A stretch of DNA of 64,000 nucleotides from Engraulis encrasicolus (GCF_034702125.1 NC_085875.1:52633176-52697175); one strand, 5' to 3'; counted from the stretch's first letter, positions 1 to 11,430 are shown. Numbers and translations are program-made. Notes: a model not told the origin generated them from the sequence alone.

Positions 1-284
1 AAGATGTGTCTTTCACCTTTTTCTGCAGACATAGACTGTTTGGCTTGTTATGCCAAATGTACAGAGAAACATGCCAGTGTAAAACACACTCATGGCTGAC
101 AAACTTTACAAATCTGGTCACTTGGATCGAGATAGTGCATTATTCAGGTAGTCATGCACCTACAAAACACTAGTGTGGATGGGTTGCTTGCTGCTGTGAT
201 CCTCCAAAATAGAATGACAGTTTAATTTCTATAGATTTTAGGGCTTTTTTAAAAGGCAGTTTTTGTCCAGAAGCGCATTTAAAA

Positions 285-1870
285 GTTGATAAAAGGCCAA
301 AGATTGTTCATTGCATTCCTTGGGTCAGTATTGTATGGGAAAATGGGTTACCTTTTCTCTGTACTGTGGTTTACTTCAAAAGTTAACCTCCATTGAAAGA
401 AATAAAGTGAAAGCCCATTGGGAAACTCCAACTCCCATTGTTATTGTGACACAGCATTCCACAGCACACAAGTGAACACTGCACACAATGAAATTGCATT
501 TATGCCTCACCCGTGCAAAGGGGCAGCCCTCAGTGGCGCCCCTGGGGAGCAGTGCGGCGGGACGGGTCCATGCTCAGGGTACCTCTGTCATGGAGGAGGA
601 TGGGGGAGAGCACTGGTTGATTACCCCCACCAACCTGGCGGGTCGGGAATCGAACCGGCAACCTTTGGGATACAAGTCTGACGCTCTACCTGCTTACCCA
701 TGACTGCCCAAATTACCCATGACTGCCCAATGAATTGTATCATTGTTGCAATCTGCTGGTTCCATTCAGGTCCATTGAAGGGTTACAAATGAACCCTCTG
801 GGTCATTATTCCAGCTTAATACTCTTAATACTCTTTTTAATGTAAAATATGAATGAAGAGCAGGTGTTGAAATATCAATATAACCCAAAAGAACGAAAAG
901 ATAGGCCTACTTGAATGGCCATATCATTGCCAATTATGACCAAAAATGCAGTTCAAATGTTGCCAAATGTCAAAGACAAGAACTTAATATCATTCATTGG
1001 GTCAACATTGTATGGGGAAATGTGTTAATCTCTCTGTATGATGTTTACATCCAAAGTTATGACCCATTCTGTATCATTGTCTCAATCTGCCGGTTTCCAG
1101 TCAGGCGCATTAAAAGGTTAAAAATGGAGACTGTGGGTCATTATTTCAGCCTAAAACCCGATATAATAGTCACATTTACACTGCAAATGATAAAGGAATA
1201 GCAGGTGGTGGACAAAAAGACAATAAAACTCAAAAGAATGAAAAGATACTTGAGAGTCTACATATTTTAGGCCATTTTATTGCTGATTATGACCAAAAAT
1301 ACTGTTCAAATGTTGTGAAATGTCAAAGACAACAACTTAATAGCATTCCTCAGGTTAATATTATATGGGTAAATGTGTTAATTTGTCTCTGTATGTAGTT
1401 TACTTCAAAAGCTATGACCTACTCTGTATCATTGTTTCAGTCTGTTGGGTGTCAGTCAGGCGCATTAAAGGGTCAAAAATGGAGACTGGGGGGTCATAAT
1501 TTCAGCTTAATGCGCGATATAATACTCAGATTTACACTGCAAATGATAAGGGAAGAGCAGGTGGTGGAAAAGAGACAACAAAACTCAAAAGAATGAAAAG
1601 ATAGTTGAGTGTCTACATATTTTGGGTCATTTTATGGCTGTTTCTGAGCAAATATGCCGTTTAAATGTTGTCAAAAGTCAAATACAACAACTTAAATTCA
1701 TTCCTCAGGTCAATATTGAATGGGAAAATGTGTTAATTTGTCTCTGTATGTAGTTTACTTCAAAAGTTATGACCTATTCTCTGTCATTGCTTCAATCTGT
1801 TGGGTTCCTGTCAGGTGCATTAAATTGTTAAAAATGAAGGCCATGGGACATTATTTCAGCTTGGCACCTG
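285..1870. repeat. Diverged tandem array, unit about 345-355 bp
   Basis: Successive blocks beginning near 893, 1236 and 1592 repeat the same order of phrases: GAACGAAAAGATA-like start, a block near TTGCTGATTATGACCAAAAAT, GTATGGGGAAATGTGTTAAT, CAAAGTTATGACC, then TCAGGCGCATTAAA and TTTACACTGCAAATGATAA. Spacing between starts is about 345 and 355 bp. An older partial copy lies at 285-405 and resumes at about 732-840, split by a SINE. The last copy loses identity after about 1870. The short ORFs here are not conserved between units in one frame, so I read the array as non-coding. Confidence 0.8.
405..718 (-). mobile_element. tRNA-derived SINE inserted in the tandem array
   Basis: Read on the minus strand, a tRNA-like head occupies about 718-640. 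It has an A-box-like TGGGTAAGCAGG and a perfect B-box core GGTTCGATTCC (complement near 650-663). The unrelated SINE body runs leftward to about 405. The sequence on either side joins to make one continuous unit of the flanking tandem repeat (TTTACTTCAAAAGTTA on the left, GTATCATTG on the right), which marks this block as an insertion. A short direct repeat of TTACCCATGACTGCCC follows the head at 693-731. I recognise it as a SINE type common in fish genomes but do not assign a family name. Confidence 0.75.
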
Positions 1871-1962
1871 GCAGATTCTGGAAGTAGACACGCTAAAGAT
1901 ACAAAAAAATCAGGTGGCGTAAAAAAAGCCGGGGGGTGCGCGTGGACCCCCCTTTCCAACCC

Positions 1963-2055
1963 TACTAGGGTAGATGGTTAGCCCGTAAGACCCTAAGGAA
2001 GTACAGTCTCTGTTGTGCCTTCTTGATGGTGGCAGTGGTGTTGGTGTTCCAAGTA
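1963..2055 (-). pseudogene. LINE reverse-transcriptase C-terminal fragment (old LINE, piece 3)
   Basis: Translated on the minus strand this short block reads TWNTNTTATIKKAQQRLYFL followed by RVLRANHLP, the segment just after the RT palm/thumb in L2/CR1- and Rex-type fish LINEs (KKAQQRLYFLRRLR motif). It is the continuation of the fragments at 5531-5793 and 8265-8655. The join with 5531 is exact once the LINE at 2056-5525 and one copy of AAGTA are removed. The element ends abruptly at about 1963. Confidence 0.85.
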
Positions 2056-2071
2056 TACTTCCATACTTCCG

Positions 2072-5000
2072 GTGGCGCAGCTCTGTTGCGACCCGGGCAT
2101 GAGCTTGTGTGATTGTTTGTTTTTAACGTTTTTAACAAGTTTGTCACAAAGAACGTTGTCTGTCCAACGTCTCGTGTGTCCAGTTCTGGTGACTAGTCTT
2201 CAGTGGCCTGTACGGACAATGATTGCGCACACACTTTTGGTGATCTTAATACTCGCACCTCTGCTCTGGGTGGAATTCGCCGACGGTAACAGCTCACCTG
2301 CAGGAAGCGAGCAGGTGCTACGCTATGGAAGGGAGTTGCTCCTAGCACTACGACCAGGAGCTATCCCGACGCCTGGATTTTTGGGAAATATCCCTGGACA
2401 TCTAGTGCGGCAACGAGAGAGAAAGAGGCCGCGCAAGAGAGGCAGAAGAGGGGGCATTTGCCATCGGCTGCGGAGGCGACGCGACAGACCACTGCTGCCC
2501 TCTGTCATCTTCAGCAACGCGCGTTCACTGAGGAATAAATTGGATGAACTACGCTTATATACCAGGACGTGCCACGAGTATAGAGAGGCCTGCTTGTTGG
2601 CCTTCACGGAGACCTGGCTCCAAGAGGATTTTCCAGACCAACTGACTCAGGTACAGGGGTTCACCAATGTCCGGTTGGACAGGGATGGGAACTCGGGGAA
2701 AAGAAGAGGAGGGGGCGTTTGCGTCTACATAAAAGACTCGTGGTGTACAAACTATGCTGTCAAGGATAAAGTGTGTTCACCAGACGTTGAACTTTTGTGT
2801 CTAAGTTTAAGGCCTTTTTACTTGCCCAGGGACTATGGGAACATTTTTGTCTGTGTTGTATACATCCCACCGAGTGGTAATGCAGCCAGGGCGGCCTCTC
2901 GCATTGCGGACTGTGTCCATCAGCAACTCCAAAACAAACCGGACGCACCGATTTTTATCTTAGGGGATTTTAACCACTGCAACCCGAGCAGTGCGCTACC
3001 GGGATTCCAGCAATATGTTAAAAGCAACACTAGGAAGGACAAAATATTGGACAAGTGCTTTAGAAATGTCGAAGACGCATATGTTGCTAAAATCAGGCCC
3101 CCACTAGCAAACTCCGATCACAACACCATCCAGTTAATCCCCGTGTTTAAGCCTGCCATTAAGAAAAGCAAACCCATCACAAAATCCGTCAGTGTATGGA
3201 CAGACTCCTATAAGGAAGAATTGAGCGGTTGCTTTTACGCGACGGACTGGGACGTCTTCCATCAGGAGGAGAGTTTGGACTATAAAGTGGATGTGATCAC
3301 TGACTACATACATTTTTGCGTCGAGACAGTGGTGCCCAAGAAAACTATAAAAATATACCCCAACGATAAGGACTATATTACCCCCGAGATAAAAGACTGC
3401 ATTAAGCGCAAAAAGATAGCTTTCAAGAACAATGACCGAGTTGAGTTGAAAAGCATCCAAAAAGAACTCAATTGGAAACTAAGGGTTGCGCGCGAACAAC
3501 ATAGACTAAAGATCAGAGACACGTTCTTAACCAAGGATACAAAAAAGATGTGGGACTCTGTGAAGGACATGACGAATTTAAATAATAGGGCAAGGACACT
3601 TAATGTTTCCAATGAACTGGAACGTGCAAATGAACTTAATGTATTTTATCAAAGGTTTGATACTGTGAATGTTGGGGATATGGCTTCAAGTACAACGTAT
3701 AATGATGATGTAGGCATTGAACTAGTGATTGACATTCCTACGGTTGTGAAGGCATTTAAGGCTCTACATACAAGGAAAGCCAGTGGGCCAGATGGGATCT
3801 CCCCACAAATTTTACATGACTTTGCTCAGGAACTTGCACCAGCCTGGTGCCCACTGTTCCAGCTGTCTGTGGATATGCACATTATACCCTCAGCGTGGAA
3901 AAAAGCAATAATAATTCCAATACCCAAGAAACCTTGTCCATGCGAGAATAATGATTTTAGACCGGTTGCCTTAACATCAGTGGTGATGAAAACATTTGAG
4001 CGTATAATGCTGGGGGAATTAAGAACACAGGTGCAACACCTTCTCGACCCCTATCAGTTTGCCTATAAGGATAGAAGGAGTACTGCAGACGCACTATGCA
4101 CTACATCTCATCTTATAATTAAGCACCTTGAAAACACCAAGGCATATGCCAGGCTCCTTTTTATGGATTTTAGTTCTGCGTTTAACACAATTGTGCCTCA
4201 TTTTTTTGTTAGAGAAATTACAAAGAATGCATGTCAACCCTATTATGATTAAATGGTATAATGCATTTCTCACAGATAGGACACAGCAGGTAAAAATTAA
4301 CTCCACACTCTCTGACATACTCACAATCAACACAGGAGTCCCACAAGGTTGTGTGAGTTCCCCATTATTGTTCACATTATACACAAATGAATACACAAAT
4401 CAATACTCAAACAATCACATAATCAAATTTTCAGACGACACAGTCATTCTTAGTTTACTGACACAGGACTCTGATGCTTCTGTCTACCAGTCAGAGGTAG
4501 ACAAGGCTGTGTTGTGGTGCGAGTCGAATAACCTGGTATTAAATGTAAGCAAAACAAAAGAAATGATATTCGACCCCAGGTCCATAGGTAAACATGAATT
4601 TATCAATCTGAACGGGGAGCCAGTGGAGCAGGTCTCCACATACAAATACCTAGGAGTTGTATTTGATTCTCAATTAAAATGGGCTCAGCACGTTGAATTT
4701 TTAAGTGTGAGAATCAGCCAACGGATACATTTCCTTAGGAGGTTGAGAGTGTTTGGCATTGAAAAAGAAATAATGTTGGCTTTTTACAGGGCTTCAATCG
4801 AATCAATCATCAGATATGGGATCGTGGTATGGTTTGGGAACCTTTCTGTGAAATTGAAAGCTGAACTACAAACTCTCATTAAGAGAGCAGGGAAAATAAT
4901 GGGCATGCCCCCTCCCACATCACTGTAGGCCTTATTTGACGAAACAGTAAAAAGACAGGGTCTGAAGATCATAGGGGATGATGAACATATTTTGCATGGG

Positions 5001-5114
5001 GAATATGAGATACTGCCCTCAGGGAAGAGATACAGGCTACCCAACTGTAATACTAATAGGTTCAAATTTCCAATGGTCCCTTGGTCAATAAGGATACTAA
5101 ATAGCAGGTCTTAG
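2072..5114 (+). pseudogene. LINE ORF: apurinic-type endonuclease plus reverse transcriptase, broken twice
   Basis: The first 726 codons carry a basic leader (about residues 112-138), then an APE-type endonuclease with SNARS (about 148), FTETWL (178), GDFNH (298) and NSDHN (347). The RT follows, with KASGPDG near 569, DFRPVALTS and MDFSSAFNTIVP near 705. A run of T at 4201-4207 holds a one-base indel: the product continues in another frame as EKLQRMHVNP, GVPQGCVSSPLLFTLY and the catalytic motif FSDDTVIL (A changed to S in the usual FADD box). At 4926-4928 a TAG stands where CAG is expected (SL then ALFDE). The original stop is TAG at 5112-5114. The true start is unclear; M1 or M50 are possible. 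Only two lesions in about 3 kb suggest a fairly young copy. Confidence 0.92.
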
Positions 5115-5190
5115 TGGTGCACATGTGTGTGGGTGTGTGAGAGAGAGTGTGTGTGTGTGCGTATGTGTGTGTGTGTGTGTGTGTGGGGGG
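5104..5190. repeat. GT-rich microsatellite in LINE 3' UTR
   Basis: Runs of GT broken by a GAGAGAGA stretch and ending in seven G lie just after the LINE stop codon. Confidence 0.8.
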
Positions 5191-5530
5191 GTACTTTTAT
5201 GTAGCATTATACTTTTGTACATGTAGCATTATAGTTTTTATCTCCTGTATTTTATTTTATTATTTTCTCTGAGCAATAGCTCTAGCTCAGAGTATGTGCA
5301 ATATCTAGGTTTGTATATGCCTTTGGATGACTCAGGGCCAAAACTGGAACGTTGGGTGTAACACTAACAATGGTCGTCTGTTACCTGTTTACATGTTTGT
5401 TTGTGCTTTGTGGTCCTAAGTCAGTCTATTGTGGTAATTTGATGTTAATTGTGAATCACACTTTCTCATGTCCATTCTGAATTTCTCTCCTGAAGAGACA
5501 ATAAAGGATAATCTAATCTAATCTAAAGTA

Positions 5531-5793
5531 AGGTCGTCCCTCAGATGCACGCCCAGGAAGCGGAAATCAGAGACCCTCTCCACACAGGCCCCATCGATGA
5601 CCAGCGGTTGAATGTTAGCCTTTGTCCTCCTGTAGTCCACTATCAACTCCTTTGTTTTAGTGATGTTTAGGAACAGGTTGTTCTCCTTGCACCAGACCGA
5701 TAGACTCTGCACCTCTTCCAGGTATGCAGTTTCATCTCCCTTGGAGATGAGACCTACGATGGTGGTGTCATCAGCAAACTTGATGATACTATT
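5531..5793 (-). pseudogene. LINE reverse-transcriptase fragment with FADD box (old LINE, piece 2)
   Basis: Minus-strand translation gives NSIIKFADDTTIVGLIS, then LFLNITKTKELIVDYRR and FRFLGVHLRDDLT. These are the catalytic motif and downstream thumb region of an L2/Rex-type LINE. The upstream part of the same protein is at 8265-8655, separated by the element 5794-8261. The downstream part is at 1963-2055, separated by the LINE at 2056-5525. Joining the pieces across both insertions keeps one frame. This family is closer to the LINE at 57714 than to the one at 2056 (NLFLNITKTKEL versus NLLLNVSKTKEI). Confidence 0.92.
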
Positions 5794-8261
5794 TAGTCTA
5801 GTCGTGATTTCATGAACCCAGAAATGTTGAGTACCCTAAAGTTTTATTGCAGAAATGTCATCTATAGGTCAAATGAAGGGGATTTAGCTTGGTTGCCCAA
5901 AGTTGCACTTAAGGCAATTTGCATAATTAGCATAAATATATTGTTAAGGTAAGGAATACTACTGGTGAATAGGCTTGAAAAATTAAATCGTAGATATCAC
6001 CTTGAAACGTTCTCAGTTGATTACTGACGATAAGAGAAGAAAAAAATGTATTGGATGTTTTTTGTATTTTGATGTTTAGATATGCAAATGAGGGCATGCA
6101 TCATTAATTATGCACTAATTTGCATACACACGAAATCAGCTTTTCATGGTAAAACCAGACTGAAAATCATTTTTCTGTGGGTAAATTTTGTATATTTCAA
6201 GGTTGAATTGGTGAAAACCTTCTGAGGAACCTGGTCAAGAAGATGTTTTGACATGGATAGATTATCGTGGAGTCTGTTAAGGGTTTTACCATTACGGAAG
6301 TGACAAAAGCACCAGACTTTGCATGGTGTTTCTTTAGGGTATATGTAGTAATTCTTGCCTAGGAGCCCTCTGAAAAAAACTTTCTAACATGTCATATGAG
6401 TGAGTCTGTGCTTACATGCTTAACAGCAAATGCAACATTGTGAACAAGTTGAGAAGATTCATACTTAGCCTGTATTAAAATGAGTATTTCCCACACTAAA
6501 ACTAAGGTGAGAATAGACTGCTGCGAATGCTCACTCAGTAGCATACTGAATGGGGAGCTGTCCGTGCAACAAGGTGTCCAAGGTAGCAGCTTCTCCATCT
6601 TCTAATTACCATAACATAAATATTTTTATTTGCATGAGATAGAGTCAGGGACAAGGCCTCTCCATGTGTGTGAATGACCCATAACATCACCAAATTCTAC
6701 ATCTTCACACTTAGTATTGTGCATACAGTAGTGAATGCATTTCAGTCATTTTTAAGAATGCCATTACAAATTACTCAATGTATATTTTCAGTTGAGATGA
6801 AATAAAGAAAATTGTTTCTAAGTAGGTGTTCAGTAAGTAGACAGAGGTAAATGTATTTCATTTTTCAGAATTTGCAAACAAGTCCTCACCTAGTAGTATA
6901 CTTGTGTTGTATTACCGTTACCTCAGTGATCATTGAGTACCTCAATTGCTACTTCAAAACTGACCGTTCATGGACACCTACAGTATAGGAGAAATATCAA
7001 TATAAAGCAACAATTCTCATATGGCATATACTATAAAGGTGAACCATTACTCAGTTTTTTGATATGCAAGGCACACACATAGTCCAGGAGGAAGGATAGC
7101 CAGCCATGCCCCCCCCCCAACAAAATGCCACAGGACCTTTTTAACCTTCAAGATTTATAGTGGTGACAGTAACATTACTCATTCCCACCACATCTTTTTG
7201 CATCATATTGTACTTGACCTCAGAATACTCTACATGTTTCAGTCCTATGTATTTGTACAATAGTACAGTAGCATACAGTACAGTGCAGCACAGTACAGTA
7301 GAGTACAGTATGTTACAGTAGAGTGCAGTTCAGTAGAGTACAGTACAGTGCAGTAGAGTATAGTACAGTAGAGTACAGTACAGTAGAGTACAGTATAGTA
7401 CAGTTCAGTACAGAATAGTACAGTACAGTACAGTACAGTACAGTACAGTACACCAGAGTAGAGTACAGTAGAGTGCAGTACAGTATAGTACAGTACGTCT
7501 CCATATTCCGTTTTGACACTCTCTTCAGCCTCATTATCTTCTTGGTCTTGGTATTCATCCTTATGAACTATGAATGGTTAAGTCCCCCCAACACTTTTTA
7601 TATGGTGTGGTGAGGGATGCAAATTATTGATTCGTGTCATCACAATTAATTGATAAATGATTAATTGATACTATTGTATGATGTTTGTATACGTAGCTCT
7701 TTTGAATTTGTTCACTGTATATGTAGGCCTACATGCAGGCTACAGCTGTTTAGCATGAAACACCTAATTCATCCATCTACGGTACATGTCAAAACTGTCT
7801 CTTGACCAGGGTCTTGAAAAGGTTTTCACTACCTCAACCCTGAAATATACATATTTTATCTACAGAAAAATAATTTTGAGTCTGGTTTTACCATGCAAAG
7901 CTGATTTCATGTGTATGCAAATTAGTGCATAATTGATGATTTATGCCCTCATTTGCATATCTTAACATCAAAAAACAAAAATCATCCAATAAATTTTTTC
8001 TTCTCCTATCATCAGTAATCAACTGAGAAAGTTTCAAGGTGATATCTATGATTTAAGTTTTTATGCCTATTCACCTACGTATATAGTCTTACCTTAACAA
8101 TATATTTATGCTAATTATGCAAATTGCCCAAAGTGCAACTTCGGGCAACCAAGCTAAATCCCCTTCATTTCACCTATAGATGACATTTCTGCAATAAATC
8201 TTTAGAGTACTCAACATTTCTGGGTTCAGTATAGGGGCCTTTGGGGATCATGACTGGACTA
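5794..8261. mobile_element. Non-autonomous DNA element with about 430-bp inverted repeats (TAG...CTA ends)
   Basis: The outermost bases are TAGTCTAGTC on the left and GACTGGACTA on the right, flanked by ATT at 5791-5793 and 8262-8264. From 5818 rightwards and from 8230 leftwards the two arms are near-copies of each other for about 430 bp (CCCAGAAATGTTGAGTA..., GGGGATTTAGCTTGGTTGCC..., ATATGCAAATGAGGGCAT...). The right arm has about 19 extra bases near 8229-8247. The interior of about 1.5 kb has no recognisable transposase and holds an ACAGT microsatellite. Removing 2468 bp plus one ATT restores the LINE frame PSHSSN|SIIKFADD, which proves the boundaries. The superfamily is not assigned. Confidence 0.9.
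7255..7496. repeat. Degenerate ACAGT pentanucleotide microsatellite
   Basis: About 240 bp of ACAGT/AGAGT/ATAGT units. The repetitive Cys/Tyr/Leu/Ser ORF on the minus strand is only this repeat translated. Confidence 0.9.
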
Positions 8262-8264
8262 ATT

Positions 8265-8655
8265 GCTGGAGTGAGAGGGGGTGCAGTCGTGAGTGTATAG
8301 GGTGTACAGGAGTGGGCTTAGCACACAAACTTGGGGGGAGCCTGTGCTGGTGTTTATGGCTGAGGACAGGTGGGAGCCAACTCTTACCCTCTGGGAGCGG
8401 CCTGTCAGAAAGTCCATGATCCACCGACAGATGGAGTGTGACAGCCCCAGGTCCATTAACTTGATCACCAGTCTGTTGGGGAGGATAGTGTTGAAAGCCG
8501 AGCTAAACTCCACAAAGAGCAGCCTAGCATAGCTCCCCTGCTGCTCTAGATGGGACAGAGCAGCATGAAGGGCTGTTATGATGGCGTCGTCTGTGGACCT
8601 GCCGGCCCGGTAGGCAAACTGATGGGGGTCAAACCCAGGTGATGACACCATCGTA
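8265..8655 (-). pseudogene. LINE reverse-transcriptase fragment, fingers and palm (old LINE, piece 1)
   Basis: Minus-strand translation shows FDPHQFAYRAGRSTDDAI, SYARLLFVEFSSAFNTILP, GRSQRVRVG and PQVCVLSPLLYTLYTHDC. These are RT motifs upstream of the FADD box; the usual PQGCV reads PQVCV. It is continuous with 5531-5793 once the 2.47-kb insertion is removed. The 5' side fades at about 8655, so the copy is 5'-truncated like most LINEs. Confidence 0.9.
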
Positions 8656-8710
8656 GTTATTTGGCCAAATAAACTTCATCTATTTCGATGAAAAATGTCT
8701 CTGTCTACTA

Positions 8711-9605
8711 CAGCCCCTGGCAAAAAGTATGGAATCACCTGTTCTGGAGGATGTTCATTCGGTCGTTTTAATTTTTTAGAAAAAATATGCATCACCGCAG
8801 ATATTGTGGGATTTCAGTTCCAGTTCAGATTTCAGTTATTGGTAGGCCATGACACTTGACCTTATGTGTTTATCTTCAAAGAAAGTATTCACAGGTTTTG
8901 CTCAATGAACAGGTACATTACCATTTCAAGAAATGATTCCATCATCCCTAGGCATCATTTCAACTGATCGGATCAGAAACTTGTCAAAATGTCAACATAA
9001 ACTTGAGTAGTCATTGAAAAGGCACTGGCAACCATCTCCCATCACCTGAAGCAAATGGGCTTTGCATACAGAAACATTCACTGATATCTAAACATACACA
9101 TGCACCAAAATTGGAAAAACAAAAAATGCTACTGGCCGAGAAAAATCAACCAGGCTGTGTATGACTGGATAGAAGTCAAATTCATGTATTAATTGTGAAT
9201 ATTCTTTGAATAATTTGTTGCAAGTGCTGTCTGCTGCATGTCTTACAGTATGCGATTTATGAAAAATTAAGATGACTGCCTGATGAAAACATACAAATGT
9301 CAACAGTCATTGACAATAGCCTATGGGGATGCATCTCAGTTGAAGTCACTGCCGGACATGACTGGGCTACATTTCCAATCAATGCACAAGTTAAAGGTGA
9401 CAACATTTTTCCCATCCTATCAATTGAAGGAATGCTTGGAGATGATGAAATGTTTTCTTGGGATGGTAATGTATCTTGCATACTGTAAAGCCTGTGATAA
9501 CATTTATTGAAGAAGAAGATGTGATCTTCCAAACAGTCTGGACAACAATCCAAATGAAAATCTGAGGTGGACGTTTCAGAAAATGGTCCATGACGAGGCC
9601 ATGAC
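8711..9605 (+). mobile_element. Tc1-like transposon remnant with decayed transposase
   Basis: It starts after TA with CAGCCCCTGGCAAAAAGTA and GGAATCACC, the terminal sequence of a widespread fish Tc1 family, followed by GAGGATGTTCATTC. The interior keeps transposase pieces in order: a WGCISV-like block near 9326, the IPSIER-like PILSIEGMLGDDE near 9412, and NPNENLRW then KMVHDEAMTS near 9548-9605. The last corresponds to the DLNPIENLWW / MVHDKAP region of Tc1-like transposases. Stops and frameshifts are frequent. Sequence near 8990-9250 is much shorter than the expected N-terminal half. The right terminal repeat is missing, so the copy is deleted at its 3' end. Confidence 0.8.
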
Positions 9606-10007
9606 GTCCATTTAAAGTCGGCCACAAATATGAACGAGACGATGAGCTCGCACCGGTTTGCTCTACTAACACACCACGTGCGAGGAGTGGGGGGACAGGC
9701 AGTGAGGAGGAGCTGAAGTGGGGACCTGCGCAAACTTGTGTAGAGGTGTGAGACAAGACCCATATACACGCGTGAGTGAGTTGTTGACCAACCAGTTCAT
9801 GGGCGCGTGACCTCGGAGGCAGTCCGCAGACGAGCGTTGAAGGGGATAAGCAATTGCAGAGGTTGCAAGATCTGACTGCTGTCGCATTCATCCCGCGATA
9901 GTTTGACACCATGTGACATGTCACCTCGTTGACGCAACATCGACGAAATTTCGAAGTGTGACAGGAAATCTAACCGTCATGCAGCATTTTCATCCAGGGT
10001 GCATTGC
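9606..10007. other. No recognisable feature
   Basis: GC-richer than its surroundings, with overlapping minus-strand ORFs that resemble nothing I recognise. Confidence 0.4.
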
Positions 10008-10100
10008 TGTCTAAATGCGCATGCATGCGTTGACGACAAGTCGGTCGCACCTATTTAGTGCATTCGATTAGTCATCAACGCATGCATGCGCATTTAGACA
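10008..10100. repeat. 30-bp inverted repeat around a 33-bp loop
   Basis: Arms 10008-10037 and 10071-10100 are reverse complements with a single mismatch. They contain GCGCATGCATGCG, itself palindromic. This could be a miniature element or a cruciform-forming site. Confidence 0.85.
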
Positions 10101-10855
10101 ACGAACAGATTGTCGTACATGCGTGCTATGTTTTCATGGTCTTTAAAACCTCAGTGTGAAACTGGGTCCTTGTTTTTACAGCGTGCACACAATTGTCACA
10201 GAGGAAACAAAAAAGAAGCAACATTACTTGAAAGAGAACCTGGAAGTTATTATCGCCTTGATCTACAAACCATACAACAAACTACTGACAAGCTACCTGT
10301 CAAATAATGCTGTTTTTCCTCCCGCTATTTTCCCGTTAGGTGCTCTGAGCAGCAATGTTTGATTAGCGATGTTAGCAACAAAGACCAATAATCACCAAAG
10401 GCTTGATAGCGGCCCTCTTTTCAAATGCCTATTCTTTAGCTGTCATCATGCTGTCAGTCGCCGTGGCAACTCTAAAGCGCAGGTGCAACACTATGAAGGC
10501 AGGTAATTTGCAATCTTTTAAAGTGAAGATAATCATAACCAGCACGTGTGTGATGATCTTTTCTCCTTCATAAAAGTATAAAAGTGTAGGTAGACATGTG
10601 GGCAAACAGGAAAGACCTCTTTAAAAAATAATAAAAAACTCAAGTCCAAAGTTTTTTGTTTTGTTTCAGCATGTAAAAGTTGTATCCTTTACCTGACATG
10701 CTTTGACAGTGTTACATTGACATATAATATAAAAACTTGAGACTTGAGTTAACAGGTAGACATAATGAATTTTATACATTTAATTCCAAAACTTGTTGTT
10801 GATCAGCTGCTATAATTACATGTATTCACGACTGACCTCCAAAGATTGAGGAATG
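10101..10855. other. Unassigned, no gene seen
   Basis: AT-rich sequence with short ORFs only. No repeat or coding family recognised. Confidence 0.4.
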
Positions 10856-10859
10856 ACTG

Positions 10860-11237
10860 TGCAAACACGCACGCACGCACACATGCACATGCACAGGCAG
10901 GCACTCACACCGGCACAGCCACACAAATACACACACACACACAGAGTCACACTTACTGTATCATTATGTTGATCAAATAGACTAAACAGTCCAGGGAGGC
11001 GGGGGGTTGTGGTGTCTTTGCAGAGGTCGGTCTGTCTGATGGAGCACAAAACTTTGAGGTGAAACAGCTTTCTCCTGGAAAAAGCATGACCATGTCTGAG
11101 GAGAGGTAATGAGAGAAACAGACAGACAACTTTACTAACAGAGGAAGACAGACACAGAGAAGATGCAGAGAGGATGAGAGGTAACATGGTGCAAAATGAG
11201 AGGCAGAGAGAAAGAACAGGGAGAGAGAGCAGCATGC

Positions 11238-11299
<62 letters not shown>

Positions 11300-11430
11300 G
11301 GCTAGCAAAAGTGAGAAAAAAGAGCAGAGTAACTGGCAGAGAGAATGAAGGAAGGAATGTAGCAAGAGAGAAAGCAACACACAGAGTAAGAGACAGAAAG
11401 ATAGACAGGCAGAGAGAGAGAGAGAGAGCA
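10860..11430. repeat. CA- and GA-rich simple repeats
   Basis: Imperfect CA repeats occupy 10864-10945. A pure GA tract lies at about 11239-11296. Scattered GAGACAGA-type purine-rich sequence runs to about 11428. Confidence 0.85.

Larger units (their letters stand above)
2056..5525 (+). mobile_element. Near-full-length L2-like (L2/CR1 group) LINE
   Basis: A non-LTR retrotransposon of about 3.47 kb. Its 5' end carries CTTCCGGTGGCG, which recurs at the start of the second LINE (57714). Its single long reading frame encodes an endonuclease and a reverse transcriptase. It ends with AGAGACAATAAAGGATAATC and a (TCTAA) repeat tail, the usual L2-type ending in fish. It is flanked by AAGTA at 2051-2055 and 5526-5530. 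Removing it plus one AAGTA rejoins an older antisense LINE in frame, so these are true ends. The 3' untranslated part (5115-5525) contains a GT-rich microsatellite. It is not competent now: the ORF has one frameshift and one nonsense codon. Confidence 0.93.

Noticed and set aside
650..718. Functional tRNA gene on the minus strand
   Set aside because: The anticodon stem does not pair and it is fused to a SINE body; only the promoter boxes are conserved.
2323..3612. Minus-strand ORFs inside the LINE
   Set aside because: Shadows of the LINE coding strand.
7313..7558. 81-codon minus-strand ORF rich in Tyr, Cys, Leu
   Set aside because: Translation of the ACAGT microsatellite.
9257..9924. Overlapping 170- and 177-codon minus-strand ORFs
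   Set aside because: They are antisense to the Tc1 transposase remnant and continue into unassigned sequence; no recognisable domain.
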